DNA of 64,000 nucleotides, taken from positions 248,001 to 312,000 of the forward strand of contig NZ_CP136864.1 of the NCBI RefSeq assembly GCF_045689235.1. The letters run 5' to 3'. Below, in pieces: positions 44,262 to 52,137 of this stretch; within the stretch, counting starts at the first letter, position 1; every line of letters begins with the position of its first letter. The position numbers were made by a program, and so were the translations under genes. The notes below the pieces were generated by a model. The model worked only from the letters and a program-made list of their open reading frames with translations, made no database searches and had not been told where the DNA came from. This DNA comes from Congregibacter variabilis (GTDB lineage: Bacteria > Pseudomonadota > Gammaproteobacteria > Pseudomonadales > Halieaceae).

Positions 44262-44310
44262 AGGTAGTAGCGGTTTTTCGGATAACTTCGCTCCCACCTC
44301 GTTGCGCACG
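44262..44310. repeat. attC-like cassette boundary, F orientation, degenerate
   Basis: CGAGGTAGTAGCGGTTTTTC, GGATAACTTCGCTCCCACCT, CGTTGCGC. AGCGGT, TAACTTC and CACCTC blocks are kept. Confidence 0.55.
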
Positions 44311-44340
44311 TTCGCGCAGCGCTAAAGACCTATGCGGCCG

Positions 44341-45138
44341 CTATCGGCCAAGCGCCGACATAGGTGGCGTTCGTTTCTTTGAGTGCTGCCCGATAACGAT
44401 AGGAGCCGCCCGCGTGGCAGCCGAGGCAACGACGGTGAGATCGGCGTTGGGCGTCGTCGGCGCAGACCAGAAATAGACCAATGCAGACAGGCCGAGCCAA
44501 GTTGTGAACATGAGTAAATAAGGCCAGCGGTGTAGCCAAAGTCTTGCCGCCAACAAAGTGGTCGCCGCGGTCCCAGCCAGGGCGATCAAGACCGACATTG
44601 CCGCATATGTGCCAGTCCCTGTGAGCGCCGTCTGAATGGCAATGCTGGCCCATTGTGCCGGCAGGAGCGCTAGAAACCATTGCGGCAGCGCGCCCGGCCA
44701 AACCGAGGCGAGGAGCAGAACAGATCCCTCGCCCGCGACGACAAATAAGGCCATCAACCATCCTCTGTGAGATAAGGTTTTCGCAAACAAAGCGCCTCGC
44801 GCGGCGAAACTGCCGCTGGCGATGACCAAGGCCAATGTGGTTGAGACAGGGTGCGGTAGTGCTGGCATGCCTAGAGCAAGTGCCAACATTAGTAAGCACG
44901 CTGCATTCATCAATGCCAAAGCGACGCCGATCCAAAAATGTCCGACAGTTGCAGTTGCAATGATACCAATGCCCATAAGGCCTAAGGTGAATATTGGGCC
45001 GCTCGCCAAAGCCAGAGGTGAGGATGTTGCTAAAAGCACCAGCATAGCCAGAACCGGGATTGCGACGCCGGCCAGCACCGCGGTGGACCACGCTGGGGCC
45101 GGCCAAGTAACAGATCTGCTAGACATCAAAATCCTCAT
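44341..45138 (-). CDS. Polytopic membrane protein of unknown function
   Basis: 265 residues from ATG 45138 (AGGAT 8 nt upstream); a longer frame starts at 45207. About eight Ala/Leu-rich membrane segments (VLAGVAIPVLAMLVLLATS; IFTLGLMGIGIIATATVG; FWIGVALALMNAACLLML; WLMALFVVAGEGSVLLLA, etc.). Markedly GC-rich and alanine-rich relative to other cassettes, suggesting a distinct donor. Confidence 0.62.
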   Translation of the reverse strand: MRILMSSRSVTWPAPAWSTAVLAGVAIPVLAMLVLLATSSPLALASGPIFTLGLMGIGIIATATVGHFWIGVALALMNAACLLMLALALGMPALPHPVSTTLALVIASGSFAARGALFAKTLSHRGWLMALFVVAGEGSVLLLASVWPGALPQWFLALLPAQWASIAIQTALTGTGTYAAMSVLIALAGTAATTLLAARLWLHRWPYLLMFTTWLGLSALVYFWSAPTTPNADLTVVASAATRAAPIVIGQHSKKRTPPMSALGR

Positions 45139-45247
45139 GGCAAAGATCCTGACTGAAGCGCCTGGTAATGTCGACCGCTTCTGTGAGCCTATCAGCGGAC
45201 CGCGCACTCAAAGGAAAGGCAAATTGCCTGGTTCAGGATCGGCCGGA

Positions 45248-45733
45248 TCAGGGAGTGAAATCGACCTTAAGTACTTCTGTATCGATCCAGTGCGTGAACG
45301 CTGGGAGTAATGTGCCATCAGCGCGGTGGTCCCGGTACATGTCTAACGCGATCGGATTATTCAAATAAGCCTGAACCAGGTTTGCTCTTGTTGCCCAGAA
45401 TTCCGGTCCAAGACGCCCCTCTTGGTTTAGAACAAAAGCCTCTTGAACGTCATACAGGACGACTTTCAGCACATAGCTATATTGCACCCGTTCTGCCTTG
45501 GTCAGCGGCGCCTTGTCCGACACTTTTGCCATGGTTTGCGCAAGCTCGAGATTAGTGGCGAAGCTTTTGGTAGCCTCGTGGGCCCTCCCGATAAGTTGAT
45601 TCCTGCTGGCTGCCTTTATCTCAATTGTGTTCTCTCGTACTTGAAATCCCACGAACAGCAGGGAAACGATCACAGCTACTCCCCCCACTATTTCCGCCAC
45701 ATGTGCCCATTCAGCAAGACCAAATCTTTTCAT
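45248..45733 (-). CDS. Family B single-helix membrane protein (last cassette)
   Basis: 161 residues from ATG 45733 with GGAG upstream; the alternative ATG is 45748. MKRFGLAEWAHVAEIVGGVA, VIVSLLFVGFQVRENTIEIK: helix at about 13-32. Soluble part LTKAERVQYSYVLKVVLYDV, QEAFVLNQEGRLGPEFWATR. It ends the array on its right. Confidence 0.75.
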   Translation of the reverse strand: MKRFGLAEWAHVAEIVGGVAVIVSLLFVGFQVRENTIEIKAASRNQLIGRAHEATKSFATNLELAQTMAKVSDKAPLTKAERVQYSYVLKVVLYDVQEAFVLNQEGRLGPEFWATRANLVQAYLNNPIALDMYRDHRADGTLLPAFTHWIDTEVLKVDFTP

Positions 45734-45851
45734 CAATATAGGCTCCATCTCTACAAGCTATCGAGATCATCGTTGACCGTTATCTGTATCACCCGTAAAC
45801 CACGCGCCGCAGTGACAGCGGCTACGGGTCGAGGCAATCGGAAGCTTGATC

Positions 45852-45880
45852 CTACCCGAAAGCGATCGCCTGAGGTGCTG
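45852..45880. repeat. Truncated boundary site at the array edge
   Basis: CTACCCGAAAGCGATCGCCT then GAGGTGCTG: AAAGCG and CGCCT blocks of a site lie immediately next to the stop of the MFS gene. This marks the junction between array and backbone. Confidence 0.45.
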
Positions 45881-47092
45881 CTACGCCTTGGCCCCGACAC
45901 CCCATATTGGGAAGCCGCGGGTTTCGTCTCCTGCTTGTGGTTTGTCCGGTATCAAGCCACAGATAAGCAGAGACGCTAAGGCGATTCCCGAGCCCACCAG
46001 GAAAACCGCTGTCGGCGACGTGAGCCACAAAATCCCAAGCAGCGCAGGTATGACTACCGCAGCAATGTGATTAATAGTGAAGCTGACACTCGATGTCGCA
46101 GCGATGTCTTTCGGATCTGCGATTTTCTGGAAGTAGGTATTAATGGCGATAGATAACGCAAAGAACAGGTGATCGACGATGTACAGTCCGGCGGCCATAG
46201 TTGCATTTTCTACAAACGCATAGCTGGTAAATACGACAACGAGACCAAGGTACTCAATACGAAGCGCCTTGCGCTCGCCTGCCTTTCCTACCCAGGCGCC
46301 AATGCGTGGAGCGAAGAACAGGTTAAAAACGTAGTTCGCAAGATAAAGAAGGCTGATATCGGCCGCCGAATAGCCAAACTTTTCTACCATCATGAACCCC
46401 GCAAACACCATGAATATCTGTCGGCGAGCCCCACTTAGGAAAGTCAGTGCGTAGTACAGCCAGTAACGACGACGAATAATCAGTTTCTTGTGCTGCTCTA
46501 CGCCGTCAGGATAGTTGGGGAACACTGTCCACAGGGTTAGGGTGATCAAAACCCCCATAGCCCCCGCCAGCAGGTACATACCTTTGAAGTCCACGCCAAA
46601 CCACTTCATGAGCAGCCAAATGCTGCTGTAGGCCAGCAGCGCGCCAGCCGCCTTGACCGCCATGGCGCGGCCCATGAAATGCGCTGCCTCATCTTTAGCT
46701 ATCCACTGCAAAGTGAGGGATTTGTTAATCGTTTCGAAATAGTGGAAACCCAGTGACATCACCACAGTGGTGGCATACAAGCCATAGGTCGTGGGGAAGT
46801 AGGGCGTTAAAGCCACCCCAATGGACATCACTAATAGTGACGCCAGAGCAAAGCGTTGTTCGCGCACGATCAAAAGCACGAAGACGGCGCTGAATGCGAG
46901 AAATCCTGGCACTTCTCGCAGGCTTTGCAGCATGCCGATCTCAGCTCCGCTAAAGGCGGCGCGCTCGACCACAAAATTATTCAGAAGAGCCTGCCAGACC
47001 GAAAAAGTCAGCGGCATGATGAAAGCGGCCACAAGCAGAAAGTTTTGCTGGGACAAGGTCGAGGCTCGACGACGAGAAGCTGTTTGTGGCAC
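45881..47092 (-). CDS. Major facilitator superfamily transporter
   Basis: About 403 residues, twelve predicted membrane helices, with a central basic loop (QHKKLIIRRRYW) between the halves. GTG at 47092 is the start of the open frame, but no ribosome site is clear and a start nearer the first helix (NFLLVAAFIMPLTFSVWQ) is possible. AFSGAEIGMLQSLREVPGFL is the loop 2-3 region. Substrate unknown. It appears to be the first backbone gene beyond the array, divergent from the cold-shock gene. Confidence 0.82.
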   Translation of the reverse strand: MPQTASRRRASTLSQQNFLLVAAFIMPLTFSVWQALLNNFVVERAAFSGAEIGMLQSLREVPGFLAFSAVFVLLIVREQRFALASLLVMSIGVALTPYFPTTYGLYATTVVMSLGFHYFETINKSLTLQWIAKDEAAHFMGRAMAVKAAGALLAYSSIWLLMKWFGVDFKGMYLLAGAMGVLITLTLWTVFPNYPDGVEQHKKLIIRRRYWLYYALTFLSGARRQIFMVFAGFMMVEKFGYSAADISLLYLANYVFNLFFAPRIGAWVGKAGERKALRIEYLGLVVVFTSYAFVENATMAAGLYIVDHLFFALSIAINTYFQKIADPKDIAATSSVSFTINHIAAVVIPALLGILWLTSPTAVFLVGSGIALASLLICGLIPDKPQAGDETRGFPIWGVGAKA

Positions 47093-47238
47093 GGGGGAGA
47101 GTCCGCAAGAACCAAAGAGGATAAAGTCTAAGGTAAGGAACGCGCGCAGCCTAGTTTCGGGCTATGTGAATGTCACCTCGTCACGTTAAAATGACGGGAT
47201 ACGCACCGCCGTGTGTTTTTTACGGCAGCAGATTTTCA

Positions 47239-47267
47239 TTGACTTAATGGTAGGCGAGCTGTACGGT
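47239..47267 (+). promoter_or_regulatory. Possible sigma-70 promoter of the cold-shock gene
   Basis: TTGACT, 17 nt, TACGGT. It would give a 5' leader of about 155 nt, comparable to cspA-type leaders. The -10 match is weak. The rest of the 47,093-47,428 interval is leader plus the MFS upstream region. Confidence 0.35.
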
Positions 47268-47377
47268 GCTCCCAGCTAAAAGTAAGTCTCGTGTTTAAGC
47301 TCTTCATTACGTGTTCTCTAAGTAGTTCGTCGTCCTGTAAGTTCTAAATTTCAGTCTTTTTTGCGGCTATATTTATA

Positions 47378-47412
47378 GATGCCTCACGAGAGGCGTCTTT
47401 TATTATTTTTTT
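47378..47412 (+). terminator. Hairpin plus T-run inside the cold-shock leader
   Basis: GATGCCTC and GAGGCGTC form an 8-bp stem (one G-U) with an ACGA loop, followed by TTTTATTATTTTTTT only about 17 nt before the ATG. It has the form of an intrinsic terminator yet sits between promoter and coding region, so it may act as an attenuator. Confidence 0.6.
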
Positions 47413-47428
47413 ACAGGAAAATGACGTT

Positions 47429-47638
47429 ATGTCCGAAACAGTTACCGGTACCGTGAAGTGGTTTAATGAGTCTAAGGGCTTCGGCTTTATCGAGCAGAAG
47501 AGCGGCCCAGATGTATTCGCACACTTCAGCGCGATCACTGGCTCTGGATTCAAGACTCTGGCCGAAGGCCAAGCAGTAGAGTTCACTATTACACAGGGCC
47601 AAAAAGGTCCTCAAGCCGAGAACATTGTCGCCGTTTAA
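47429..47638 (+). CDS. CspA-family cold-shock protein
   Basis: 69 residues, a single cold-shock domain. RNP1 is KGFGFIEQ and RNP2 is DVFAHFSAI, both intact, so it should bind single-stranded RNA/DNA as a chaperone. AGGAAAA precedes the ATG. Flanked by a leader hairpin and its own strong terminator, so it is a single-gene unit. Which csp paralog it is cannot be told. Confidence 0.95.
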   Translation: MSETVTGTVKWFNESKGFGFIEQKSGPDVFAHFSAITGSGFKTLAEGQAVEFTITQGQKGPQAENIVAV

Positions 47639-47656
47639 AGCGCAGAGTTTTCGGAA

Positions 47657-47686
47657 AGGCAAGCCAGTAATGGCTTGCCTTTTTTT
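47657..47686 (+). terminator. Intrinsic terminator of the cold-shock gene
   Basis: AGGCAAGCCA, GTAA loop, TGGCTTGCCT: a perfect 10-bp stem followed by T6. Confidence 0.92.
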
Positions 47687-47738
47687 ATGCCTGCGAGAAA
47701 ATTCAGCCGAGAACTCACGGCCTTTTGGGGAGTAAACA

Positions 47739-48263
47739 ATGCGTTGGGATGACATAGATCTTCAGGTCTGTTCCGTGGCGCGGGCACTGTCTGTCGTAGG
47801 CGAGCGTTGGACTCTGCTTATCTTGCGTGACGCGTTTTTTGGTACACGGCGTTTTGATCAGTTTCAGTCAAACCTTGGAATAACCCGTCATCGCTTGTCG
47901 GAACGTTTGAGCAAGCTGGTTGACCAAGGCGTTTTGACGCGCGTCCAATACAGCCAAAAGCCGCCGCGGCACGAGTATCGTTTAACGCGCAAAGGTCTGG
48001 GCTTGTATCCGGTACTCATGATGCTGGGTCGCTGGGGTGACGAATGGATGGACCGTGGCGATGGTGCTCCAGTCGAGTACTTCCATCAAAGTTGCGGCAA
48101 AAAGACCTTGCCGGTAATGACCTGCAGCGAATGCCACGAGGATTTACGTCCACAGCATGTTACACCCATGGTTGGCCCGGCGCTGGCGACTCATGTCAAA
48201 GGCGTGCGCGTGGGCGAGACCTCGCTGCCGGCCTTTCCACACCTGGAGCGTGAAGGCAGTTAG
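47739..48263 (+). CDS. HxlR-family transcriptional regulator
   Basis: 174 residues; GGGGAG ribosome site. Winged helix-turn-helix at about 8-100: CSVARALSVVGERWTLLILR is the HxlR signature, then DQFQSNLGITRHRLSERLSK recognition helix and PPRHEYRLTRKGLGLYPVLM wing. A C-terminal extension with CxxC-type cysteines (HQSCGKKTLPVMTCSECHED) could bind metal or sense redox. It may regulate the following aldolase gene (68 bp downstream). Confidence 0.9.
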   Translation: MRWDDIDLQVCSVARALSVVGERWTLLILRDAFFGTRRFDQFQSNLGITRHRLSERLSKLVDQGVLTRVQYSQKPPRHEYRLTRKGLGLYPVLMMLGRWGDEWMDRGDGAPVEYFHQSCGKKTLPVMTCSECHEDLRPQHVTPMVGPALATHVKGVRVGETSLPAFPHLEREGS

Positions 48264-48331
48264 AGAATTTTGCGCAGTCTTGCGCTAGCATTAAGCAAAT
48301 AACGATCTCTCAACATTGAAGGAGAAAAACA

Positions 48332-49123
48332 ATGGGTGAAGCAGCCGCAGACCTGGTGATGAACCAGGGCGACACAGTCACGATGAATACCGTACTAGAA
48401 GATGTTGCCGCAGAGCGTTTAAAGCGCAAGCAGCGACTGGCAGCTTCGCTGCGCATATTTGGTAAATTCGGCTTTGATGAGGGGGTGGCGGGGCATATTA
48501 CTGTGCGGGACCCCGAGCATACGGATCACTTTTGGGTGAACCCTATGGGCCGCTCTTTCAAGCAAATGCGTGTAAGCGACCTTCTGAAAGTTGATCACGC
48601 CGGAAACGTTGTAGAAGGCGAGGGACTGCTCAACGGCGCCGCGTTCGCCATCCATTCTCGAATCCACATGAATCATCCAGAAATCACTGCAGCCGCGCAT
48701 TCACACTCCGTGTACGGCAAGTCATGGTCGAGTCTGGGTCGTAAGTTGGATCCGCTGACACAGGACTCCTGTGCTTTTTATGACAGCCACGCCGTGTTTG
48801 AAGACTTCACGGGGGTAGTACTTGATGTCTCCGAGGGTGATCGTATTGCCAATGCCCTGGGCGACAATAAGGCCGTGATTTTGCAAAACCATGGGCTGCT
48901 AACCGTTGGTGAGAGTGTCGATGAGGCTTGCTGGTGGTTTGTTACTATGGAGCGCAGCTGTCAGGCACAGCTTATGGCCGAAGCGGCCGGCACACCTAAG
49001 CCGATTCCCCACGATGTGGCGGCGAGTACAGCAGAGCAGGTGGGTTCACATCTGGCCGGATGGTTTAGCTTTCAGCCCCTTTATGATGTGATCGTTGCGG
49101 AGCAGCCGGATCTGCTCGACTAA
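48332..49123 (+). CDS. Class II aldolase/adducin family protein
   Basis: 263 residues; AAGGAG ribosome site 8 nt upstream. GFDEGVAGHITVRDPEHTDH, MGRSFKQMRVSDLLKVD, then the metal-binding His pair in AAAHSHSVYG and a third His in VILQNHGLLTVG, with a final TMERSCQAQLMAEAAG helix. The family includes fuculose-phosphate aldolases and decarboxylase-like enzymes; the substrate is unknown. Ends in a terminator. Confidence 0.88.
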   Translation: MGEAAADLVMNQGDTVTMNTVLEDVAAERLKRKQRLAASLRIFGKFGFDEGVAGHITVRDPEHTDHFWVNPMGRSFKQMRVSDLLKVDHAGNVVEGEGLLNGAAFAIHSRIHMNHPEITAAAHSHSVYGKSWSSLGRKLDPLTQDSCAFYDSHAVFEDFTGVVLDVSEGDRIANALGDNKAVILQNHGLLTVGESVDEACWWFVTMERSCQAQLMAEAAGTPKPIPHDVAASTAEQVGSHLAGWFSFQPLYDVIVAEQPDLLD

Positions 49124-49160
49124 AACCTGGCGCATTGTCCTCAAGGCGATGTTCATAGAA

Positions 49161-49184
49161 GCCCGGCCAAGCGCCGGGCTTTTT
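49161..49184 (+). terminator. Intrinsic terminator of the aldolase gene
   Basis: GCCCGGC, loop, GCCGGGC followed by TTTTT, 38 bp beyond the stop. Confidence 0.88.
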
Positions 49185-49254
49185 CATTGTGTAGGGCGCA
49201 TAAAGTTTTTATCTGTCGCGTACAATGCGTCTGTTTTCTAACAGGGGTGTGATT

Positions 49255-50451
49255 GTGGCTCTTTCAGACATCGGGCTTGTCCCGCGTATTGTCATTGGTG
49301 TTATCGCAGGCGCGGCAATGGGTATGTTTTGGCCCAGTATGGCTGTTGATCTTGGTCTGCTTGGTCAACTGTTTGTGGCCATGCTCAAGGCCGTAGCGCC
49401 ACTGCTGGTGATGTTGCTTGTGATGTCGGCTATCGCGAACCGGCACGAGAAACCGGCTGATTCCCGACGAATACTGATTACGCTCATTCTATATTTTGTC
49501 GGCACTATGACAGCGGCTCTGGTGGCCTTGCTGCTGTCGACCGCGTTCCCCCAGACTCTGACCCTCACCGGTGCTGCCGACGGTGCGCCGCCGGCTGCTG
49601 TGGGTAATGTGCTGCGCGATGTGTTGTTCAAGCTCGTCGACAACCCCATTAATGCGCTGCTCACTGGCAACTTTCTGGGGTGTTTGAGCTGGGCTATTTT
49701 ACTGGGACTAAGTTTTCGCCGGGCCTCAGAAACGTTTCGTCAGAACCTGCAAACTCTGGCGGATGGTGTCGCCGACGTTGTTCGCTATGTCATTGCTTTA
49801 GCGCCTATCGGAATTTTTGGTTTAGTTTGCTTCACGGTGGCCACCATCGGTGTCGAGGTGCTGGCAGATTATGTGGGTGTGGCGGGACTTTTGGTTGCTG
49901 CGATGCTGATCGTCGCGCTCTTGGTCAATCCACTTTACGTCTGGCTGTTGACGAGGAAAAACCCTTATCCAGTAGTGTTTCGTTGTTTGGAAGAGTCTGG
50001 GGTAACCGCATTCTTTACGCGCAGCTCAGCGGCCAATATTCCGGTCAATTTGGCGCTGGCGAAGCGTTTGGGGATTAGTGAGGAGCTTTACTCGGTCACG
50101 ATTCCGGTAGGGGCAACGGTAAATATGGCCGGTGCTGCGATCACTATTACAACGCTTTCGGTGGCCGCCGCACATACCCTTGGTGTCGAAGTGTCGTTTG
50201 CTCAGGCCCTAATGCTGTGCATTGTCTCGTCATTGGCTGCCTGCGGTGCCTCGGGTGTGCCTTCGGGTAGTTTACTGTTAATACCATTAGCCTGTGGATT
50301 GTTCGGCATCCCTCTGGACATCGCCATGCAGGTGGTTGCAGTAGGCTTCATTATCAGTGTGATTCAAGACTCGGCAGAAACAGCGCTCAATTCGAGCACG
50401 GATGTGGTGTACACCTATGCCGCGGAACATGCACGCATCGGCGATAGCTAG
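49255..50451 (+). CDS. sstT: Serine/threonine:Na+ symporter (SstT-like)
   Basis: 398 residues from GTG 49255 (AGGGG 8 nt upstream); ATG 49225 gives ten more. DAACS-family fold with eight helices and two hairpins. FFTRSSAANIPVNLALAKRL is the SstT version of the HP1 serine-rich motif, and TIPVGATVNMAGAAITITTL carries the NMxG sodium/substrate motif; QDSAETALNSSTDV closes the substrate site. Imports Ser/Thr with sodium. The stop overlaps the end of the convergent btuF by 4 bp. Confidence 0.87.
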   Translation: MALSDIGLVPRIVIGVIAGAAMGMFWPSMAVDLGLLGQLFVAMLKAVAPLLVMLLVMSAIANRHEKPADSRRILITLILYFVGTMTAALVALLLSTAFPQTLTLTGAADGAPPAAVGNVLRDVLFKLVDNPINALLTGNFLGCLSWAILLGLSFRRASETFRQNLQTLADGVADVVRYVIALAPIGIFGLVCFTVATIGVEVLADYVGVAGLLVAAMLIVALLVNPLYVWLLTRKNPYPVVFRCLEESGVTAFFTRSSAANIPVNLALAKRLGISEELYSVTIPVGATVNMAGAAITITTLSVAAAHTLGVEVSFAQALMLCIVSSLAACGASGVPSGSLLLIPLACGLFGIPLDIAMQVVAVGFIISVIQDSAETALNSSTDVVYTYAAEHARIGDS

Positions 50452-51332
50452 TCGTTGAGGTCCCTGCGACTGGCGCTCACGCGCTCACAGATGATTTGCA
50501 TGCCTTGAAGCAAACGCAGGGTGGGGCGGTGGAGCAAGTCAGGGTTAATCACTACAACGTTGTCGCTTTGTATGGCGTGAAGTTGCGGGTAACTATTCCA
50601 GTGCAGCGACTGCTGTTGGTTTTCTACGATGATCAGCTCTGGATCATCCGCCAGTACACGCTCCATACTCACTAACGGGGCGAGCCCGATGATGGAGTCA
50701 GTGATGCTTCTTCCTCCGCATCGTTCAATGACCTCATTAAGCAGGTGATCTTTACCAATACTTTGTAATGGTTGATTCCAGAGCTGCAAAAATACCTTCG
50801 GACGCTCCGCTTTGCCCTCCGTTCGGGCGTTGGCGGTTACCTGGGCGATCGATGATTGCAGCTCTGCCGTGATTTGTTCTGCTTGGGATATGCGGCCCGT
50901 CAATTTGCCCAGCGCCTGGAGGCTGCGCTTCAGGTCTGCAAGCGAGCGAACCTCATCAATAAAATAGGGAAGCCCGAGTCGCTCAATACCTGAGCGTAAA
51001 CCGGGGGGTGTTCCTGATCCCCACAGAATGACGAGGTCAGGCTGCAAGGCGACAATTTTTTCAAGGCTCATTGATCCTACACCGCCGACTCGCGGGATTT
51101 CTCGCGCTGGCTCGGGGTAGTCGCTGTATTGCACGGCTCCCACGATGCTGCTCTGGGCGTCAATGCTGTAGAGGTTTTCGACGATGTGCGGAGCCAGGGC
51201 AATGACGCGCTGTGCAGGCTTGTGCAGACTCACAACACGGCCCTCCGCGTCCCTGGCATCTACTGTGGCATACGCAGCGTGCACGGCAAATAGTGTGAAC
51301 AGGCACAAGCAGTTGCCGTATCGCTTAAGCAT
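50448..51332 (-). CDS. btuF: Vitamin B12 ABC transporter substrate-binding protein
   Basis: 294 residues. Signal peptide at about 1-22 (LCLFTLFAVHAAYA). Class III binding-protein fold: RVIALAPHIVENLYSIDAQS, VGGVGSMSLEKIVALQPDLV and ILWGSGTPPG are typical BtuF blocks. It receives cobalamin in the periplasm and delivers it to BtuCD. Last gene of the operon; its start overlaps btuD by 8 bp, indicating translational coupling. Confidence 0.88.
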   Translation of the reverse strand: MLKRYGNCLCLFTLFAVHAAYATVDARDAEGRVVSLHKPAQRVIALAPHIVENLYSIDAQSSIVGAVQYSDYPEPAREIPRVGGVGSMSLEKIVALQPDLVILWGSGTPPGLRSGIERLGLPYFIDEVRSLADLKRSLQALGKLTGRISQAEQITAELQSSIAQVTANARTEGKAERPKVFLQLWNQPLQSIGKDHLLNEVIERCGGRSITDSIIGLAPLVSMERVLADDPELIIVENQQQSLHWNSYPQLHAIQSDNVVVINPDLLHRPTLRLLQGMQIICERVSASRRDLND

Positions 51333-52137
51333 TGGGTGCGTGAGAGGCAGGGTATACGAAGGGCGGAGTACCGTCGGACATGGATCTTATCCTTAGCGGA
51401 TATTCGTAAAGCTCACTCAGGGCTTGCTCATTGAGTTGCTCTGCCGTGGGCCCCAGAGACAACATGCGCCCGTGCTTTAGATATAGCAGACGATCTGAGC
51501 AGCGACTGAGAAGATTAATGTCATGCATGACTAACAACACTGCACAGCCAAGATCCCGTAGCTTTGCAACGAGGCGCAGGAATCGTTCCTGATGGCGAAC
51601 ATCCATCGCCGAGGTGGGCTCGTCAAGAATCAGAATCTGGCCACTGAGATCGCTGGAGCACGCCTTAGGTAAAAGCTGAGCCAGTACTCTGGCAAATTGT
51701 GTTCGTTGTTTTTCTCCGCCACTCAACGATGGATAAAGTCGGTGAGCAAGGCTCGTCAGCTCGCAGCTGTCCAGGACCTGATCAACCACCTGCGACCCGG
51801 CTCCACCGAGATCTCCATGGGGAGAACGCCCAAGTTCGCTGACTTGCCTGACGGTAAAATCAAACTGCAGACCCATGCTTTGAGGAAGAACAGCAATACG
51901 CTTAGCGCGAGTGCGGGGCTCTATAGATCCGATGTCCGTACCGTCAAGAGACACACTTCCGCTACTGCATGAATACTCGGCGCAAGCGAGTCGCAGCAGG
52001 CTGCTTTTACCTGCACCGTTACTGCCGGCAATGCCAATGACTTCGCCGGAGCCGAGGGAAAAACTGATCTCGCTCAGCAGAGTGCTTGCAGCAAAACGCA
52101 GTCCTGCATTGTGTACATCCAGCAGCGGGGGACTCAC
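51325..52137 (-). CDS. btuD: Cobalamin ABC transporter ATPase
   Basis: 270 residues. Walker A GSNGAGKSSLLR (about 38-49), Q-loop in AVLPQSMGL, signature LSGGEKQRTQFARVLAQLLP, Walker B ILILDEPTSAMD, switch His in LLVMHDINLL. A cytoplasmic ATPase pairing with BtuC. A 17-residue insert after the signature (PKACSSDLSGQ) is slightly unusual. Overlaps btuC by 4 bp. Confidence 0.9.
   Translation of the reverse strand: MSPPLLDVHNAGLRFAASTLLSEISFSLGSGEVIGIAGSNGAGKSSLLRLACAEYSCSSGSVSLDGTDIGSIEPRTRAKRIAVLPQSMGLQFDFTVRQVSELGRSPHGDLGGAGSQVVDQVLDSCELTSLAHRLYPSLSGGEKQRTQFARVLAQLLPKACSSDLSGQILILDEPTSAMDVRHQERFLRLVAKLRDLGCAVLLVMHDINLLSRCSDRLLYLKHGRMLSLGPTAEQLNEQALSELYEYPLRIRSMSDGTPPFVYPASHAPNA

Noticed and set aside
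44330..45106. 258-codon minus-strand frame overlapping the membrane protein at 44,341
   Set aside because: Out-of-frame shadow; the other frame has coherent membrane helices and a ribosome site.
1119..45880. The many repeats could be read as a CRISPR array
   Set aside because: Spacing is hundreds to thousands of bases with genes between, the repeats are imperfect palindromes, and no cas gene is present.
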